Positions 53,698 through 61,971 of a stretch of DNA of 61,972 bases are shown piece after piece. Position numbers and translations under genes: made by a program. The notes beneath the pieces are model-generated. The model worked only from the letters and a program-made list of their open reading frames with translations, had not been told where the DNA came from and made no database searches. How positions within the stretch are numbered: position 1 is the stretch's first letter; each line of letters begins with the position of its first letter. Source of the stretch: an uncultured Clostridia bacterium (lineage in GTDB: Bacteria > Bacillota > Clostridia > Oscillospirales > Ruminococcaceae); contig CALXAM010000065.1 in the NCBI GenBank assembly GCA_944386285.1, positions 1 through 61,972 on the forward strand, in the 5' to 3' direction.

Positions 53698-55098
53698 TTG
53701 GAACAGAAATCAAATCTCTTTTTAGAAACGGAAAAGATCGGAACGTTGATGCGAAAATATGCGATTCCTTGTATTATTTCATTACTGGTTGGTGCGCTTT
53801 ATAATATTGTCGATCAGATTTTTATAGCAAATGCCGATTATCTTGGATCTTATGGAAATGCTGCAAATACGGTCGTTTTTCCGTTAACCGTTGTAGCGTT
53901 AGCGATCGCTGTTATGGTTGGTGACGGTTGTTGTGCTTTTGTCAGCATCAGTCTCGGAAAGGGAAGAATGGATGATGCAAGGAAAAGCGTAGGCAATGCT
54001 GTGATTATGAGTGTTTTAAGCAGCTTTGCGTTAACAATTATCTACTTGATTTTTTCAGATCAGATCATTACAATATTTGGTGGAACAGTGAATGAGGAAA
54101 CCTTTCAATATGCACATGAGTATTTCTTTTATATCAGTATAGGAATTCCGTTTTATATGTTTGGACAGGCGATGAATCCTGTTATTCGTGCAGATGGAAG
54201 TCCTAAATTTGCAATGGTGTCGACTTTTGCAGGGGCAGTCATCAATATTGTTTTGGATCCAATTTTTATTTTTTCATTTCAATGGGGAATGATGGGTGCA
54301 GCCGTTGCAACAGTGATCGGGCAAATTGTTACTGCCTTTTTGTCGATATGGTATCTTATCCATATGCGAGTGATTAAACCCCAGAAGAGCGATTTTTTCT
54401 TACATCATAAGATTTGTGCGAAAACACTTCTCTTAGGGGTTACGAGTTTCCTGTCACAGATTTCTTTGGTGGCTGCAATGGCTGCCATCAATAACATGAT
54501 TCGCAAATATGGCGCTATGGACCCAGTTTTTGGACAGGCACAATTTGCGCAGATTCCTATGGCTGTTGTAGGAATTGTTATGAAGTTCTTTCAGATTGTT
54601 ATTTCCGTTGTTGTGGGAATGGCAGCTGGCTGCATACCAATTGTTGGCTTTAATATGGGTGCTGGAAAGAAGAAACGTGTTATGCAGCTGTTCACAAAAT
54701 TGCTCATTGCGGAGGCTGCAGTGGGTGCAGTTGCATTTATTCTCGTAGAGTTTTTCCCAAACGGTATGATTTCCATTTTTGGTGCAGCAAATGAAAGTGC
54801 TTATTATACGGAATTTGCAATGAAAGCATTTCGTATTTATCTGTGCTTTATTATTTTGGCTTGTGTAAACAAGGGATGTTTTATTTTCCTACAAGCAATG
54901 GGGAAAGCTGCAGCATCGACACTGCTTTCCGTGATTCGAGAAGTTGTCTTTGGTGTAGGGTTTGCAGTGCTGCTTCCAGTTTTCTTTGGGTTAGATGGTG
55001 TTTTATATTCCATGCCAGTCTCAGATATTTTAACATTTGTTGTTGCGGTTTTCTTGATTATTCGTACATATCGGGAACTGAAAACGAAAGGAGTGTAA
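53698..55098 (+). CDS. MATE-family efflux transporter
   Basis: About 466 aa with twelve hydrophobic segments. IGTLMRKYAIPCIISLLVGALYNIVDQIFI (read in parts), GNAANTVVFPLTVVALAIAVMVGDG and PVIRADGSPKFAMVSTFAG are typical of MATE proteins, which export cationic drugs with sodium or protons. TTG 53698 (MEQKSNLF) is chosen: GGAGG lies 8 bases upstream and the family starts near there. TTG at 53632, with AAGGCGG, would add 22 residues. Preceded by an attenuator-like hairpin, consistent with inducible expression. Confidence 0.9.
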   Translation: MEQKSNLFLETEKIGTLMRKYAIPCIISLLVGALYNIVDQIFIANADYLGSYGNAANTVVFPLTVVALAIAVMVGDGCCAFVSISLGKGRMDDARKSVGNAVIMSVLSSFALTIIYLIFSDQIITIFGGTVNEETFQYAHEYFFYISIGIPFYMFGQAMNPVIRADGSPKFAMVSTFAGAVINIVLDPIFIFSFQWGMMGAAVATVIGQIVTAFLSIWYLIHMRVIKPQKSDFFLHHKICAKTLLLGVTSFLSQISLVAAMAAINNMIRKYGAMDPVFGQAQFAQIPMAVVGIVMKFFQIVISVVVGMAAGCIPIVGFNMGAGKKKRVMQLFTKLLIAEAAVGAVAFILVEFFPNGMISIFGAANESAYYTEFAMKAFRIYLCFIILACVNKGCFIFLQAMGKAAASTLLSVIREVVFGVGFAVLLPVFFGLDGVLYSMPVSDILTFVVAVFLIIRTYRELKTKGV

Positions 55099-55102
55099 TT
55101 TT

Positions 55103-55702
55103 ATGCAAAATCGAATTATTACAATTAGCCGCCAGTTTGGCAGCGGCGGAAGGACAATAGGAAAGGAAGTGGCTGATCGGCTTGGAATCCACTGTTATGA
55201 TTCTGAGTTGATCGAAAAAATTGCTTCAGAGTCAGGCCTTTCAAAAGAATATATAAAGGATCGTGTAGAGGACGCACAGCATAAAAGCTGGCTTGGCAAT
55301 GCGTTAAGCAGTGGCCGCGATTTGGAAACGGGACTTTCTACACAGGATTTTATTTGGCATGCGCAGAGAAAAGTGATTCTTGAACTGGCGCAGAAGGAAT
55401 CCTGCGTAATTGTTGGACGATGCGCAGATTATATTTTGCGCGATTATGAGAATTGCTTGAAAGTATATATTCATGCATCCATGGAAAAACGTGCAGAACG
55501 TATTGTAAAGGTTTATGGCGAGCGGGAAGAGTCTCCGCAGAAGCGACTAAAAGATAAAGATAAGAAACGTAAAGAATATTATCGCTTTTTTACAGATACC
55601 GAATGGGGTCAAGCTGACAATTATCATATTGCACTTGACAGCGGTGTGCTTGGAATAGAAACATGCGTTGATATTCTTGCAGGTTTATATAAAACAAAGT
55701 GA
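55103..55702 (+). CDS. Cytidylate kinase-like family protein
   Basis: 199 aa. The P-loop-like ITISRQFGSGGRTIGKEVADRL, GRCADYIL, and the K/R-rich KRLKDKDKKRKEYYRFFTD lid region are typical of this large Clostridia family, which resembles CMP kinase but is distinct from Cmk. The real substrate is unknown. It follows the MATE gene by 4 bases with AAAGGAG, so the two are co-transcribed. Confidence 0.87.
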   Translation: MQNRIITISRQFGSGGRTIGKEVADRLGIHCYDSELIEKIASESGLSKEYIKDRVEDAQHKSWLGNALSSGRDLETGLSTQDFIWHAQRKVILELAQKESCVIVGRCADYILRDYENCLKVYIHASMEKRAERIVKVYGEREESPQKRLKDKDKKRKEYYRFFTDTEWGQADNYHIALDSGVLGIETCVDILAGLYKTK

Positions 55703-55724
55703 AGATGAAAATGTAAATTTTTAT

Positions 55725-55767
55725 GTTTGAGAAAGGGCTGGACATTCTGTTCGGTCCTTTCTCAAAC
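55725..55767 (+). terminator. Hairpin after the cytidylate kinase-like gene
   Basis: GTTTGAGAAAGG pairs perfectly with CCTTTCTCAAAC. The bases after it (GCGAATTTTGACTT) form only a weak T-tract, so termination strength is uncertain. Confidence 0.65.
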
Positions 55768-55845
55768 GCGAATTTTGACTTGCAATAACAGGTGTTTCTT
55801 TGGGCTTTCTGTACCAATGCGAAAAGACATTTTGCTCAAATATAG

Positions 55846-55874
55846 TTGAAAAAAGTGATTAGGTATGATAAAAT
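55846..55874 (+). promoter_or_regulatory. Promoter of the surface-fibre cluster
   Basis: TTGAAA (55846-55851), a 17-base spacer and TAAAAT (55869-55874), 85 bases before the first gene of the cluster. Confidence 0.65.
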
Positions 55875-55958
55875 ATAACTAGTTAAATTTTGTTATATGC
55901 AAGTCAGCGCATAACTAAAATGTGGAAGACTCAATATAAAAGGAGGGTCAATTTCAAT

Positions 55959-56825
55959 ATGAGAAATATGGTGGAGCAGACATGGATGCCAGAAAACAAA
56001 AGAAAAAATGCTCATTTGAGAATAGTGAGTATTATTTTGGCTGTTTTGCTGGTAATCAGTGTGGCGGCACTTGCTGCACGGTATATTTATCTTGGAATTT
56101 TTGCATCCGATCCAACGACTGACACTGTAACTGGAAATTTGATCGGGGAGTCGTTGAGTGTGCAGGCTACCGCAGCACTTGGAGAGAATGAGATCCAAGC
56201 AGAGAATGGATATCCAACAGCTTCGGCTTTCGCTTTGTCGAGCCGTTCTGCAACAGCAGAAGTTAAGACTGTGGGAACAACCAGTAACGGTCAGACGACG
56301 TCTCTCGAATTATATCAAGGGGTTCCAGAAGTAAATGAAAAGTTTACGGCAGAAAATATGCTTCCGGGAGATACAGTCAAGAAGAATTTTTCAATCAAAG
56401 TAAACCATAAAAAAGAGATTGCCCTGTATTTTAATACGGAAATCACGCAAGAAACAAAAAATTTGAGTGATGTTCTTCAAATTAAAGTGACAGATTTAAA
56501 CAGCGGAGAAGTTTTGTGCAATGGATCCTTTGCAGAATTAAATGAAAAGGAGTTCTCCGTGCTTTTGTCACAGAATGCACAGGGGTCAACGACAGTGAAT
56601 TATGAGATCGAAGTTTCTGCAGATACTTCGATTGGAAACGAATATCAGGCTGCAGCTTTGATGGCTGATTTTCATTGGTTTGTTGAAGATGAAGGTTCAC
56701 TGACACCGGATACCGATGATTATCTGACACTTGGGTTGTGGCTGGTAGGATTTTTGCTGTGTGCAGCACTGCTGATTGTAGTGTTTGTCATGCTGAAACG
56801 GGCGAAAGGAGAGAAAAAAGCATGA
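55959..56825 (+). CDS. Exported protein with two membrane segments, first gene of the SipW/TasA-like cluster
   Basis: 288 aa. A first hydrophobic segment (VSIILAVLLVISVAALAARY) and a last one (LGLWLVGFLLCAALLIVVFVML) bracket an extracellular domain of about 200 residues that reads as beta-sandwich: LPGDTVKKNFSIKVNHKKEI and SAGN-like NEYQAAALMADFHWFVEDE. The pair GDTV...YFNTEI resembles the camelysin/TasA-type fold seen in its neighbours. It probably remains membrane-anchored and could serve as the base of a fibre. AGGAGGG is 12 bases before ATG 55959. Its stop overlaps the next start (ATGA). Confidence 0.65.
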   Translation: MRNMVEQTWMPENKRKNAHLRIVSIILAVLLVISVAALAARYIYLGIFASDPTTDTVTGNLIGESLSVQATAALGENEIQAENGYPTASAFALSSRSATAEVKTVGTTSNGQTTSLELYQGVPEVNEKFTAENMLPGDTVKKNFSIKVNHKKEIALYFNTEITQETKNLSDVLQIKVTDLNSGEVLCNGSFAELNEKEFSVLLSQNAQGSTTVNYEIEVSADTSIGNEYQAAALMADFHWFVEDEGSLTPDTDDYLTLGLWLVGFLLCAALLIVVFVMLKRAKGEKKA

Positions 56826-57370
56826 GAAAGCCAAGTCAAACAAAGCAAAAAGCATATGGCAGTATCATCGTTACGCTCGTTTTGCTGGTAATGTTGGCGA
56901 TTACAACGTATGCGTTGTTTACATCGATGGTTTCAGTAGAAGAAAACCAGTTTGAAATGGGAGAAGTAAAAATCGAATTAAACGATGGAAAAACAATTTT
57001 TGATAGTGTTGATCTGAATATTGAACCCGGATATTCTGTAAAAGAAGATTTTACCGTTGAGAATCAGGGAACAGCAGACGTATATTATCGTTTGTATTTA
57101 GAAAATGTTACCGGTGCATTATATGATGCGTTGACATTTGAAATTTATGATGGTGAAACACTTTTATACAGCGGCGATGCACAGGCGCTCACAAAAGAAA
57201 ATCCTTGTATCAGTCAGACTGCTTTAACTGCCGGTGAAACAAAGACACTGACAGCAGTGGTGAAAATGAAAGAGGGAGCGGGCAACGCATATCAGACTGG
57301 AAAAATCAATTTTGATGTTACGGTTGATGCTGTGCAGGCAAAAAACAATCCAGATAAAGTGTTTGAATAA
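56822..57370 (+). CDS. TasA/camelysin-like secreted protein
   Basis: 182 aa. A basic N terminus and hydrophobic signal (GSIIVTLVLLVMLAITTYALFTS) with the TYALFT pattern seen in SipW-dependent signal peptides. The mature part is a beta-sandwich with EIELND-like strands, LNIEPGYSVKEDFTVENQGTAD and YYRLYLENVTG, as in TasA-type matrix proteins. Start 56822 overlaps the stop of the gene before; GGAGAG lies upstream. Confidence 0.75.
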   Translation: MRKPSQTKQKAYGSIIVTLVLLVMLAITTYALFTSMVSVEENQFEMGEVKIELNDGKTIFDSVDLNIEPGYSVKEDFTVENQGTADVYYRLYLENVTGALYDALTFEIYDGETLLYSGDAQALTKENPCISQTALTAGETKTLTAVVKMKEGAGNAYQTGKINFDVTVDAVQAKNNPDKVFE

Positions 57371-57400
57371 TCTTCTGGAATAATCAAAGGAGTCTATTAA

Positions 57401-58885
57401 ATGAAGCGTACTAAAAAATCTTTGTTTGTGAGTGGTGTTTCACTGGTTATCAGTGCTGTGTTATTGCTTGGAACGACATTTGCGTGGTTTACAGATAGCG
57501 TTACAAACAAAGGCAATGTCATTACGTCCGGTGAGCTGTTAATCAACGCATATGCATATGATTTAGGCCAAGAAGGACAGAGTGTTACCATTCAAGGAGT
57601 AAACAATGATCAGGCGTTTACTTTTGAAAAAGTTCCGCAGGATTTGAAAGCAGCAAATTGTCCGCCGATTATTTCTGAGGATCTGTGGGAGCCTGGAAAA
57701 ACATCAGCAAAACTATTGGAAGTTAAAAATGATGGAACTTTGGCAACCAAAATTAAAGTGCAATTCAATGTGACTGAAACAGAACTGATGAATGCACTGT
57801 GGTTTGATTTTGTAAAAATAGAAGACGGTCAGGTCGTTGGAAGTTTCCAGAAACGTCCAATGAGCACACTTTCTACTTTCGCAAAAGATCTTGAATTCTC
57901 GTTGCTGTCGGGTGAAAATGTACAGTTTGTTCTGGTATACGGAATGAATGAGAACGCAGGAAATGAATATCAGGGTACGACATTCTCTGCGGATGTATCC
58001 GTAATCGCTGCGCAGTACACGTATGAATCGGATGGTTTTGAAAATAATGACTATGACCAGGCGGCGACCTATGATGCAACAGCTGTAACTTCTGAACAGG
58101 AATTTTTGACAGCTGTTGAGAATGGACAGGATATTTTCTTGACAAATTCCATTGCATTGAACGATAGTGTATCCGTTGATAAAGATATTACTTTGTATTT
58201 AAATGGAAATGATCTTACAATTTCTAATGGTAAAGGTGCACTTAGAGTAATGAAAGCACTTACTGTAGAGGGAAATGGCACAATAAAAGGTGCGCTTGTT
58301 GCAAATCAAAATGCGAAACTAACAATAAACGGTGGAAAAGATTTTGAAGTTTCCTCTGATTTTTCGACTGGTGCAGCAATCTCTGGCGCTTTAAATTCTA
58401 TTGTAGAGATTGATGGCGGAACATATACCAGTACGTTAAAAGGCTCTGCAGTGATTAGCTTTTTAGGCCAAGAACTGACGGTTAAAAACGCTGTTGTAAA
58501 TGTAGGCGTTGATTCGGCTTCTCAGTCTTGCGGAATCAATAGTGCCAATGCAGAAACGACATTGCTTGAGAACGTTACAGTAAATGCGAAATATAGTGTT
58601 GCTGTAAAGCTGAATAACGGTATGTCGGGCGATGCGACCATCATCAATGGTACCTTTACAACGGATCAGGCGGCGGAAGGATTTAATCCGAATCCAACCA
58701 TCCAATATGGTGGTACGTTGAATATTTCAAATGCAATAGTCAATCGAATTGGTGTAGGTATTTATTATAGAAAATCGTGGCCGCTGCCAACAGAGGTTGT
58801 TGGTCTGACCATGGAGAATGTTACATTTAATGCGGTGAATGACAATGCATCTGAATATCAAGATGTTGATTATTACAGATTTTAA
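57401..58885 (+). CDS. Large SipW-dependent secreted protein with TasA-like and beta-helix-like regions
   Basis: 494 aa. The signal GVSLVISAVLLLGTTFAWFTDSVTNKGN is a textbook SipW-type peptide (T-x-AWFTD...NxGN). Residues about 30-215 form the TasA/camelysin-like part, with LWEPGKTSAKLLEVKNDGTLA and MNENAGNEYQGTTFSADVS. Residues about 220-470 show short, repeated beta-strand turns (DITLYLNGNDLTIS, ALTVEGNGTI, AKLTINGG, ELTVKNAVVNV), typical of a right-handed beta-helix. AAAGGAG precedes the ATG. It may be the main fibre or adhesin. No sortase or membrane anchor is seen at its C terminus. Confidence 0.8.
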   Translation: MKRTKKSLFVSGVSLVISAVLLLGTTFAWFTDSVTNKGNVITSGELLINAYAYDLGQEGQSVTIQGVNNDQAFTFEKVPQDLKAANCPPIISEDLWEPGKTSAKLLEVKNDGTLATKIKVQFNVTETELMNALWFDFVKIEDGQVVGSFQKRPMSTLSTFAKDLEFSLLSGENVQFVLVYGMNENAGNEYQGTTFSADVSVIAAQYTYESDGFENNDYDQAATYDATAVTSEQEFLTAVENGQDIFLTNSIALNDSVSVDKDITLYLNGNDLTISNGKGALRVMKALTVEGNGTIKGALVANQNAKLTINGGKDFEVSSDFSTGAAISGALNSIVEIDGGTYTSTLKGSAVISFLGQELTVKNAVVNVGVDSASQSCGINSANAETTLLENVTVNAKYSVAVKLNNGMSGDATIINGTFTTDQAAEGFNPNPTIQYGGTLNISNAIVNRIGVGIYYRKSWPLPTEVVGLTMENVTFNAVNDNASEYQDVDYYRF

Positions 58886-58911
58886 AGTCTGTAATAGCGG
58901 TTGCTGCGAGC

Positions 58912-58940
58912 TGGACAACCGAATCAAAAACATTTATAAT
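58912..58940 (+). promoter_or_regulatory. Promoter of sipW
   Basis: TGGACA (58912-58917), a 17-base spacer and TATAAT (58935-58940). It lies in the 174-bp gap after the large substrate gene and gives sipW its own transcript. Confidence 0.65.
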
Positions 58941-58965
58941 GAACAAGTAGTTATTTAGGACATTT

Positions 58966-59036
58966 CCACTCTCATGAATTATGAGAGCGGGAATCAAAGG
59001 GCATGCATCTTCATTCGTGCCTTTTGATTCCTGAAG
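58966..59036 (+). promoter_or_regulatory. Two-hairpin leader of sipW
   Basis: CTCTCAT/ATGAGAG (from 58970) forms a first hairpin, and GGAATCAAA with TTTTGATTCC encloses GGGCA/TGCC in a second one (about 58991-59034). No U-tract follows either. The ribosome site AAAGGAGAGG begins about 6 bases after. The function is open: stability, attenuation or translational control. Confidence 0.5.
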
Positions 59037-59059
59037 AAGGAAAAGGAGAGGATCAAAGC

Positions 59060-59794
59060 GTGAAAAAAGCTTTTAATATTGTAGCGAAAGTTTTAACCAT
59101 TGTTATTTTGGTTTTTGCGATCTGTGTTACAATATTTACCGTGATTTCGGTAAATACTGTAGGAAAAGATGCGGATCTGTTTGGATATAAACCTTATATT
59201 GTGCTGTCGGATTCTATGAAAGATACTTTTGCCGTAGGCGATCTGGCAGTCAGCAAAAAGGTTGATCCTGAGACGTTACAAGTAGGAGATATTATCACTT
59301 TTGAATCCATCGATCCGTCCAATTATGGCGAAACGGTTACGCATAAAATTCGCGAAATTACGACCTACGAAGGTGAGCCTGCTTTCATTACATATGGAAC
59401 GACGACAGGTGCTGACGACAGTTATCCGGTGCCGTTTGATAATGTAATCGGAAAATATGTATTTTCCTTGCCGAAGATGGGCTATTTCTTTGAATTTCTG
59501 AAATCGCCATCCGGATATGTTCTTGTTATTTTAATTCCGTTCTTATTGTTGATTGCTTTGCAGGGCGTTCGATTTTTTAAATTGATGCGTCAATATAAAT
59601 CAGAACAACAAGCACAATTACGTGCGCAAGAAGCTGAAATTGAGGCAGAGCGTATGGAAGCGCGGAAAATGAAAGAAGAATTAGAGCGTTTAAGAGCGCA
59701 GGTGAAGAACGGTGAAACAGATGAAAAAGTTGAAGAAAGAGGAGACTTTACTTTTCAGGTTCATAATATAAATGAAGATAAAACGGAACAATAA
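59060..59794 (+). CDS. sipW: Signal peptidase I, SipW (ER-type) family
   Basis: 244 aa. Two membrane segments (about 8-35 and 152-175) surround the catalytic domain. VLSDSM holds the nucleophile Ser52. THKIREI places His95 where ordinary bacterial enzymes have Lys, and GADDS (D119/D120) supplies the acid, the ER/SipW pattern. An unusual cytoplasmic tail (about 176-244) forms a likely coiled coil rich in E, Q, R, K. It starts with GTG 59060 after AAAGGAGAGG. It should process the AWF-type signals of the neighbouring proteins. Confidence 0.9.
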   Translation: MKKAFNIVAKVLTIVILVFAICVTIFTVISVNTVGKDADLFGYKPYIVLSDSMKDTFAVGDLAVSKKVDPETLQVGDIITFESIDPSNYGETVTHKIREITTYEGEPAFITYGTTTGADDSYPVPFDNVIGKYVFSLPKMGYFFEFLKSPSGYVLVILIPFLLLIALQGVRFFKLMRQYKSEQQAQLRAQEAEIEAERMEARKMKEELERLRAQVKNGETDEKVEERGDFTFQVHNINEDKTEQ

Positions 59795-59819
59795 AAAGTA
59801 GGTAAAGGAGACGAGAAAG

Positions 59820-60431
59820 ATGATGCGAAAAGTAACGGCAATTATTACAGCATTAGTCATCGGTGTAGCGTGTTTTTCGGTAACCGTGTATGCGTGGTTT
59901 CAAGCAAGTATCACCAATACGGGAAACAAGATCGAAAGTGCAGAATATGGAATTCAAGTTTCTATTACAACCAATGGAACAAATGTCTCTCCGGATGCTG
60001 ATGACAATTATGATTTAGCTGCGAATACAGCGTATAGCGTTACATTAACCGCCTTTGGTGATGCAGAAAAAGGATATTGTGTGATGTCAAATGGAAGTGT
60101 GTCGTGGAACACACAACAAATTCTTCCGGGTGAATCGATGACTTTTACACTAATTCCGGAGAAGAATGCTGCGTATACCTTTAAAGCGAATTGGGGTACT
60201 GTAGAAGGAGCTGTTATTTCTGGTGGTGACACAATAGGAAGCAAAGCTGCAGGATCGTCTGAGCTGAAAAATCCAAATACTGTGACACCAACGATTCCTG
60301 ACAAAACGGAAGAAGCTGTTTCAACACCGGAGAAAACAACAGGAGAAGAGTCAGTAGAGGAGTCTGAAGAAGAGACGATGATTTCTTCTGATAATTCTGA
60401 AGAAGAAAAAGACGAAACGAACGCTGAATAA
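59820..60431 (+). CDS. SipW-dependent secreted protein with acidic tail
   Basis: 203 aa. N-terminal signal ITALVIGVACFSVTVYAWF followed by QASITNTGNKIESAEYGI fits the SipW-type pattern (YAWF...NTGN). A compact beta domain (about 35-135) is followed by a long Ser/Thr/Glu-rich, low-complexity acidic tail (about 140-203) with no anchor. AAAGGAGACGAG precedes ATG 59820 (or 59823). Its place after sipW suggests a secondary fibre component or chaperone-like partner, as TapA is for TasA. That parallel is speculative. Confidence 0.75.
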   Translation: MMRKVTAIITALVIGVACFSVTVYAWFQASITNTGNKIESAEYGIQVSITTNGTNVSPDADDNYDLAANTAYSVTLTAFGDAEKGYCVMSNGSVSWNTQQILPGESMTFTLIPEKNAAYTFKANWGTVEGAVISGGDTIGSKAAGSSELKNPNTVTPTIPDKTEEAVSTPEKTTGEESVEESEEETMISSDNSEEEKDETNAE

Positions 60432-60514
60432 GTATGTCTTTAAAAATTGTCGTGAATATTGCATTGCGTCTTAAAAATTAGGCGTTGCCTTTGGTTGATA
60501 TTGATTAAACAGTT

Positions 60515-60558
60515 AAAAGGACTTATGATCTGCGACTTTCAGATCATAAGTCCTTTTA
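60515..60558. terminator. Terminator of the SipW cluster
   Basis: An 18-bp perfect stem AAAAGGACTTATGATCTG with its complement, 7-base loop, and T-rich 3' side. It works in both directions. Confidence 0.9.
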
Positions 60559-60579
60559 TATTTGCTTTAATACATAAGA

Positions 60580-60620
60580 CACTCCACTTGCCAATCAGAA
60601 TGACAAATGGAGTGCTTTTA
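60580..60620. terminator. Second hairpin between the SipW cluster and the isochorismatase gene
   Basis: CACTCCA/TGGAGTG and TTG/CAA form an interrupted stem followed by CTTTTA on the plus strand. It gives a second stop between convergent genes. Confidence 0.7.
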
Positions 60621-60659
60621 CTTATTCATATAGAAAAAAGCAATAAAAATTGATTTTCA

Positions 60660-61175
60660 TCATATCACGGATATTTGACACATTTTCATTGCATTCAATG
60701 CGTTTTCATGGCTTTGAGGTGTAACACCCGCACAGCAATTGGAATCAACAACGATTTTTGTTTCGGACAAAAAAGATTTGATCATTAAAGCGTTCGAAAT
60801 CACACAAATATCTGTACAGACACCGACGAGTTCTACTTCGTCTGGTTTTAGTTTGCAAAGATATTTTGCCAGTGCAACAGAGCCAAATGTGCTTTTTTCA
60901 AAAATAATACTATCATCAACAAGCTCCGCAATCGGCGGACACAGATCAAAGCCATCGGTTCCTTTTACACAATGAACGACAGGAAGCAATGTACCTTCCT
61001 GTGTGTTTAAGTAGTCAGGTGTATGTGTATCCTGTGTAAAGATAATTTGTTCGTTGTGTTCACGTGCAGCGCGAATTTTTTGTGCAACGCGGCAAACGAT
61101 TTTTTCAGCTTCGCGTGTGCCAAGAGCGCCGTCAATAAAATCATTTTGCATGTCAACGACAACCAGTATTTTCAT
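60660..61175 (-). CDS. Isochorismatase-family cysteine hydrolase (nicotinamidase-like)
   Basis: 171 aa. The triad is visible: Asp8 in VVVDMQNDFIDGAL, Lys in FEKSTFGSV, and Cys in VGVCTDICVISNAL. FTQDTHTPDYL supplies metal-binding residues as in nicotinamidase. It likely hydrolyses nicotinamide or a similar amide. The start at 61175 (MKILVVVD) has AAGGGGCGG upstream, and the frame further up is non-coding. A weak promoter TTGCAA-17-TAGGAT (61229-61201, minus) precedes it. Confidence 0.87.
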   Translation of the reverse strand: MKILVVVDMQNDFIDGALGTREAEKIVCRVAQKIRAAREHNEQIIFTQDTHTPDYLNTQEGTLLPVVHCVKGTDGFDLCPPIAELVDDSIIFEKSTFGSVALAKYLCKLKPDEVELVGVCTDICVISNALMIKSFLSETKIVVDSNCCAGVTPQSHENALNAMKMCQISVI

Positions 61176-61247
61176 ATTATCCGCCCCTTTCTTTATTTTT
61201 ATCCTATCATGTTTTCTGTATCTTTGCAATATTTTTTTAAAAAAAGC

Positions 61248-61276
61248 TTGACTCTGTTTTTAAAGTGTGGTATTAT
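61248..61276 (+). promoter_or_regulatory. Promoter of tRNA-Val(GAC)
   Basis: TTGACT (61248-61253), a 17-base spacer and TATTAT (61271-61276), about 17 bases before the tRNA. Confidence 0.75.
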
Positions 61277-61293
61277 ATACGAGCAACAGAAAT

Positions 61294-61370
61294 GAGGGCA
61301 TAGCTCAGCTGGTTAGAGTACTTGCTTGACATGCAAGGGGTCGGTGGTTCGAGTCCACTTGTCCTCACCA
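61294..61370 (+). tRNA. tRNA-Val (anticodon GAC)
   Basis: 77 bases with encoded CCA. Acceptor GAGGGCA pairs with TGTCCTC (one G-T). The anticodon loop TTGACAT has GAC in the middle, and the T-loop GTTCGAGTC is standard. Confidence 0.95.
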
Positions 61371-61404
61371 AAACGGTACGCAAAATGCGTACCGTTTTTA
61401 TATT
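61371..61404 (+). terminator. Terminator after tRNA-Val(GAC)
   Basis: AAACGGTACGCA and TGCGTACCGTTT form a 12-bp perfect stem around AAA, followed by TTATATTTT. The next 260 bases (to 61660) hold no clear gene: only a 43-codon frame at 61505-61636 without a ribosome site. Confidence 0.9.
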
Positions 61405-61663
61405 TTACATGATCTCTAAACTTATCCTTAAATCTATGGCTTAAAGATATTGAATTGTGCTTGTTATAAATTTTAATCAAGATCACGATGCTATAAATTT
61501 TATTATGCACAGAATGAATGAAGCCGTATATGATTTAAAAAGTGATTTGAGCAATAAGCCGTTAAATATTAAGGAAATACGGCAGTTTCCTGCTCATGTT
61601 TCAGGCATAAAATCGATAGAGATTTATGTAAAATAAAAAAGTCAAAAAAAATAAAAAAAAGGG

Positions 61664-61692
61664 TTGACTTTTTCTTTCGAATGCGATATAAT
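61664..61692 (+). promoter_or_regulatory. Promoter of the tRNA Val-Asp-Phe unit
   Basis: TTGACT (61664-61669), a 17-base spacer and TATAAT (61687-61692), 44 bases before the first tRNA. Confidence 0.85.
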
Positions 61693-61736
61693 AACAAACG
61701 TCGCTGAGAGATACAGCAACAAACCAGCAATCAAGT

Positions 61737-61812
61737 GGGAGCATAGCTCAGCTGGGAGAGCATCTGCCTTACAAGCAGAGGGTCACAGGTTCGAGCCCTG
61801 TTGTTCCCACCA
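61737..61812 (+). tRNA. tRNA-Val (anticodon TAC)
   Basis: 76 bases with CCA. Acceptor GGGAGCA pairs with TGTTCCC (one G-T). Anticodon loop CTTACAA has TAC; GGTTCGAGCC is the T arm. Confidence 0.95.
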
Positions 61813-61815
61813 CTT

Positions 61816-61892
61816 GGCCCGCTAGCTCAGTTGGTTAGAGCGCTAGCCTGTCACGCTAGAGGTCGTCGGTTCGAGCCCGATGCGGGTCGCCA
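61816..61892 (+). tRNA. tRNA-Asp (anticodon GTC)
   Basis: 77 bases with CCA. Acceptor GGCCCGC pairs with GCGGGTC (one G-T). Anticodon loop CTGTCAC has GTC. Discriminator base is G, as expected for tRNA-Asp. It lies 3 bases after the previous tRNA. Confidence 0.95.
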
Positions 61893-61895
61893 TTT

Positions 61896-61971
<76 letters not shown>

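Noticed and set aside
61505..61636. 43-codon frame between tRNA genes
   Set aside because: No ribosome site, no promoter, no recognisable domain; it could be a gene remnant but evidence is too thin for a gene call.
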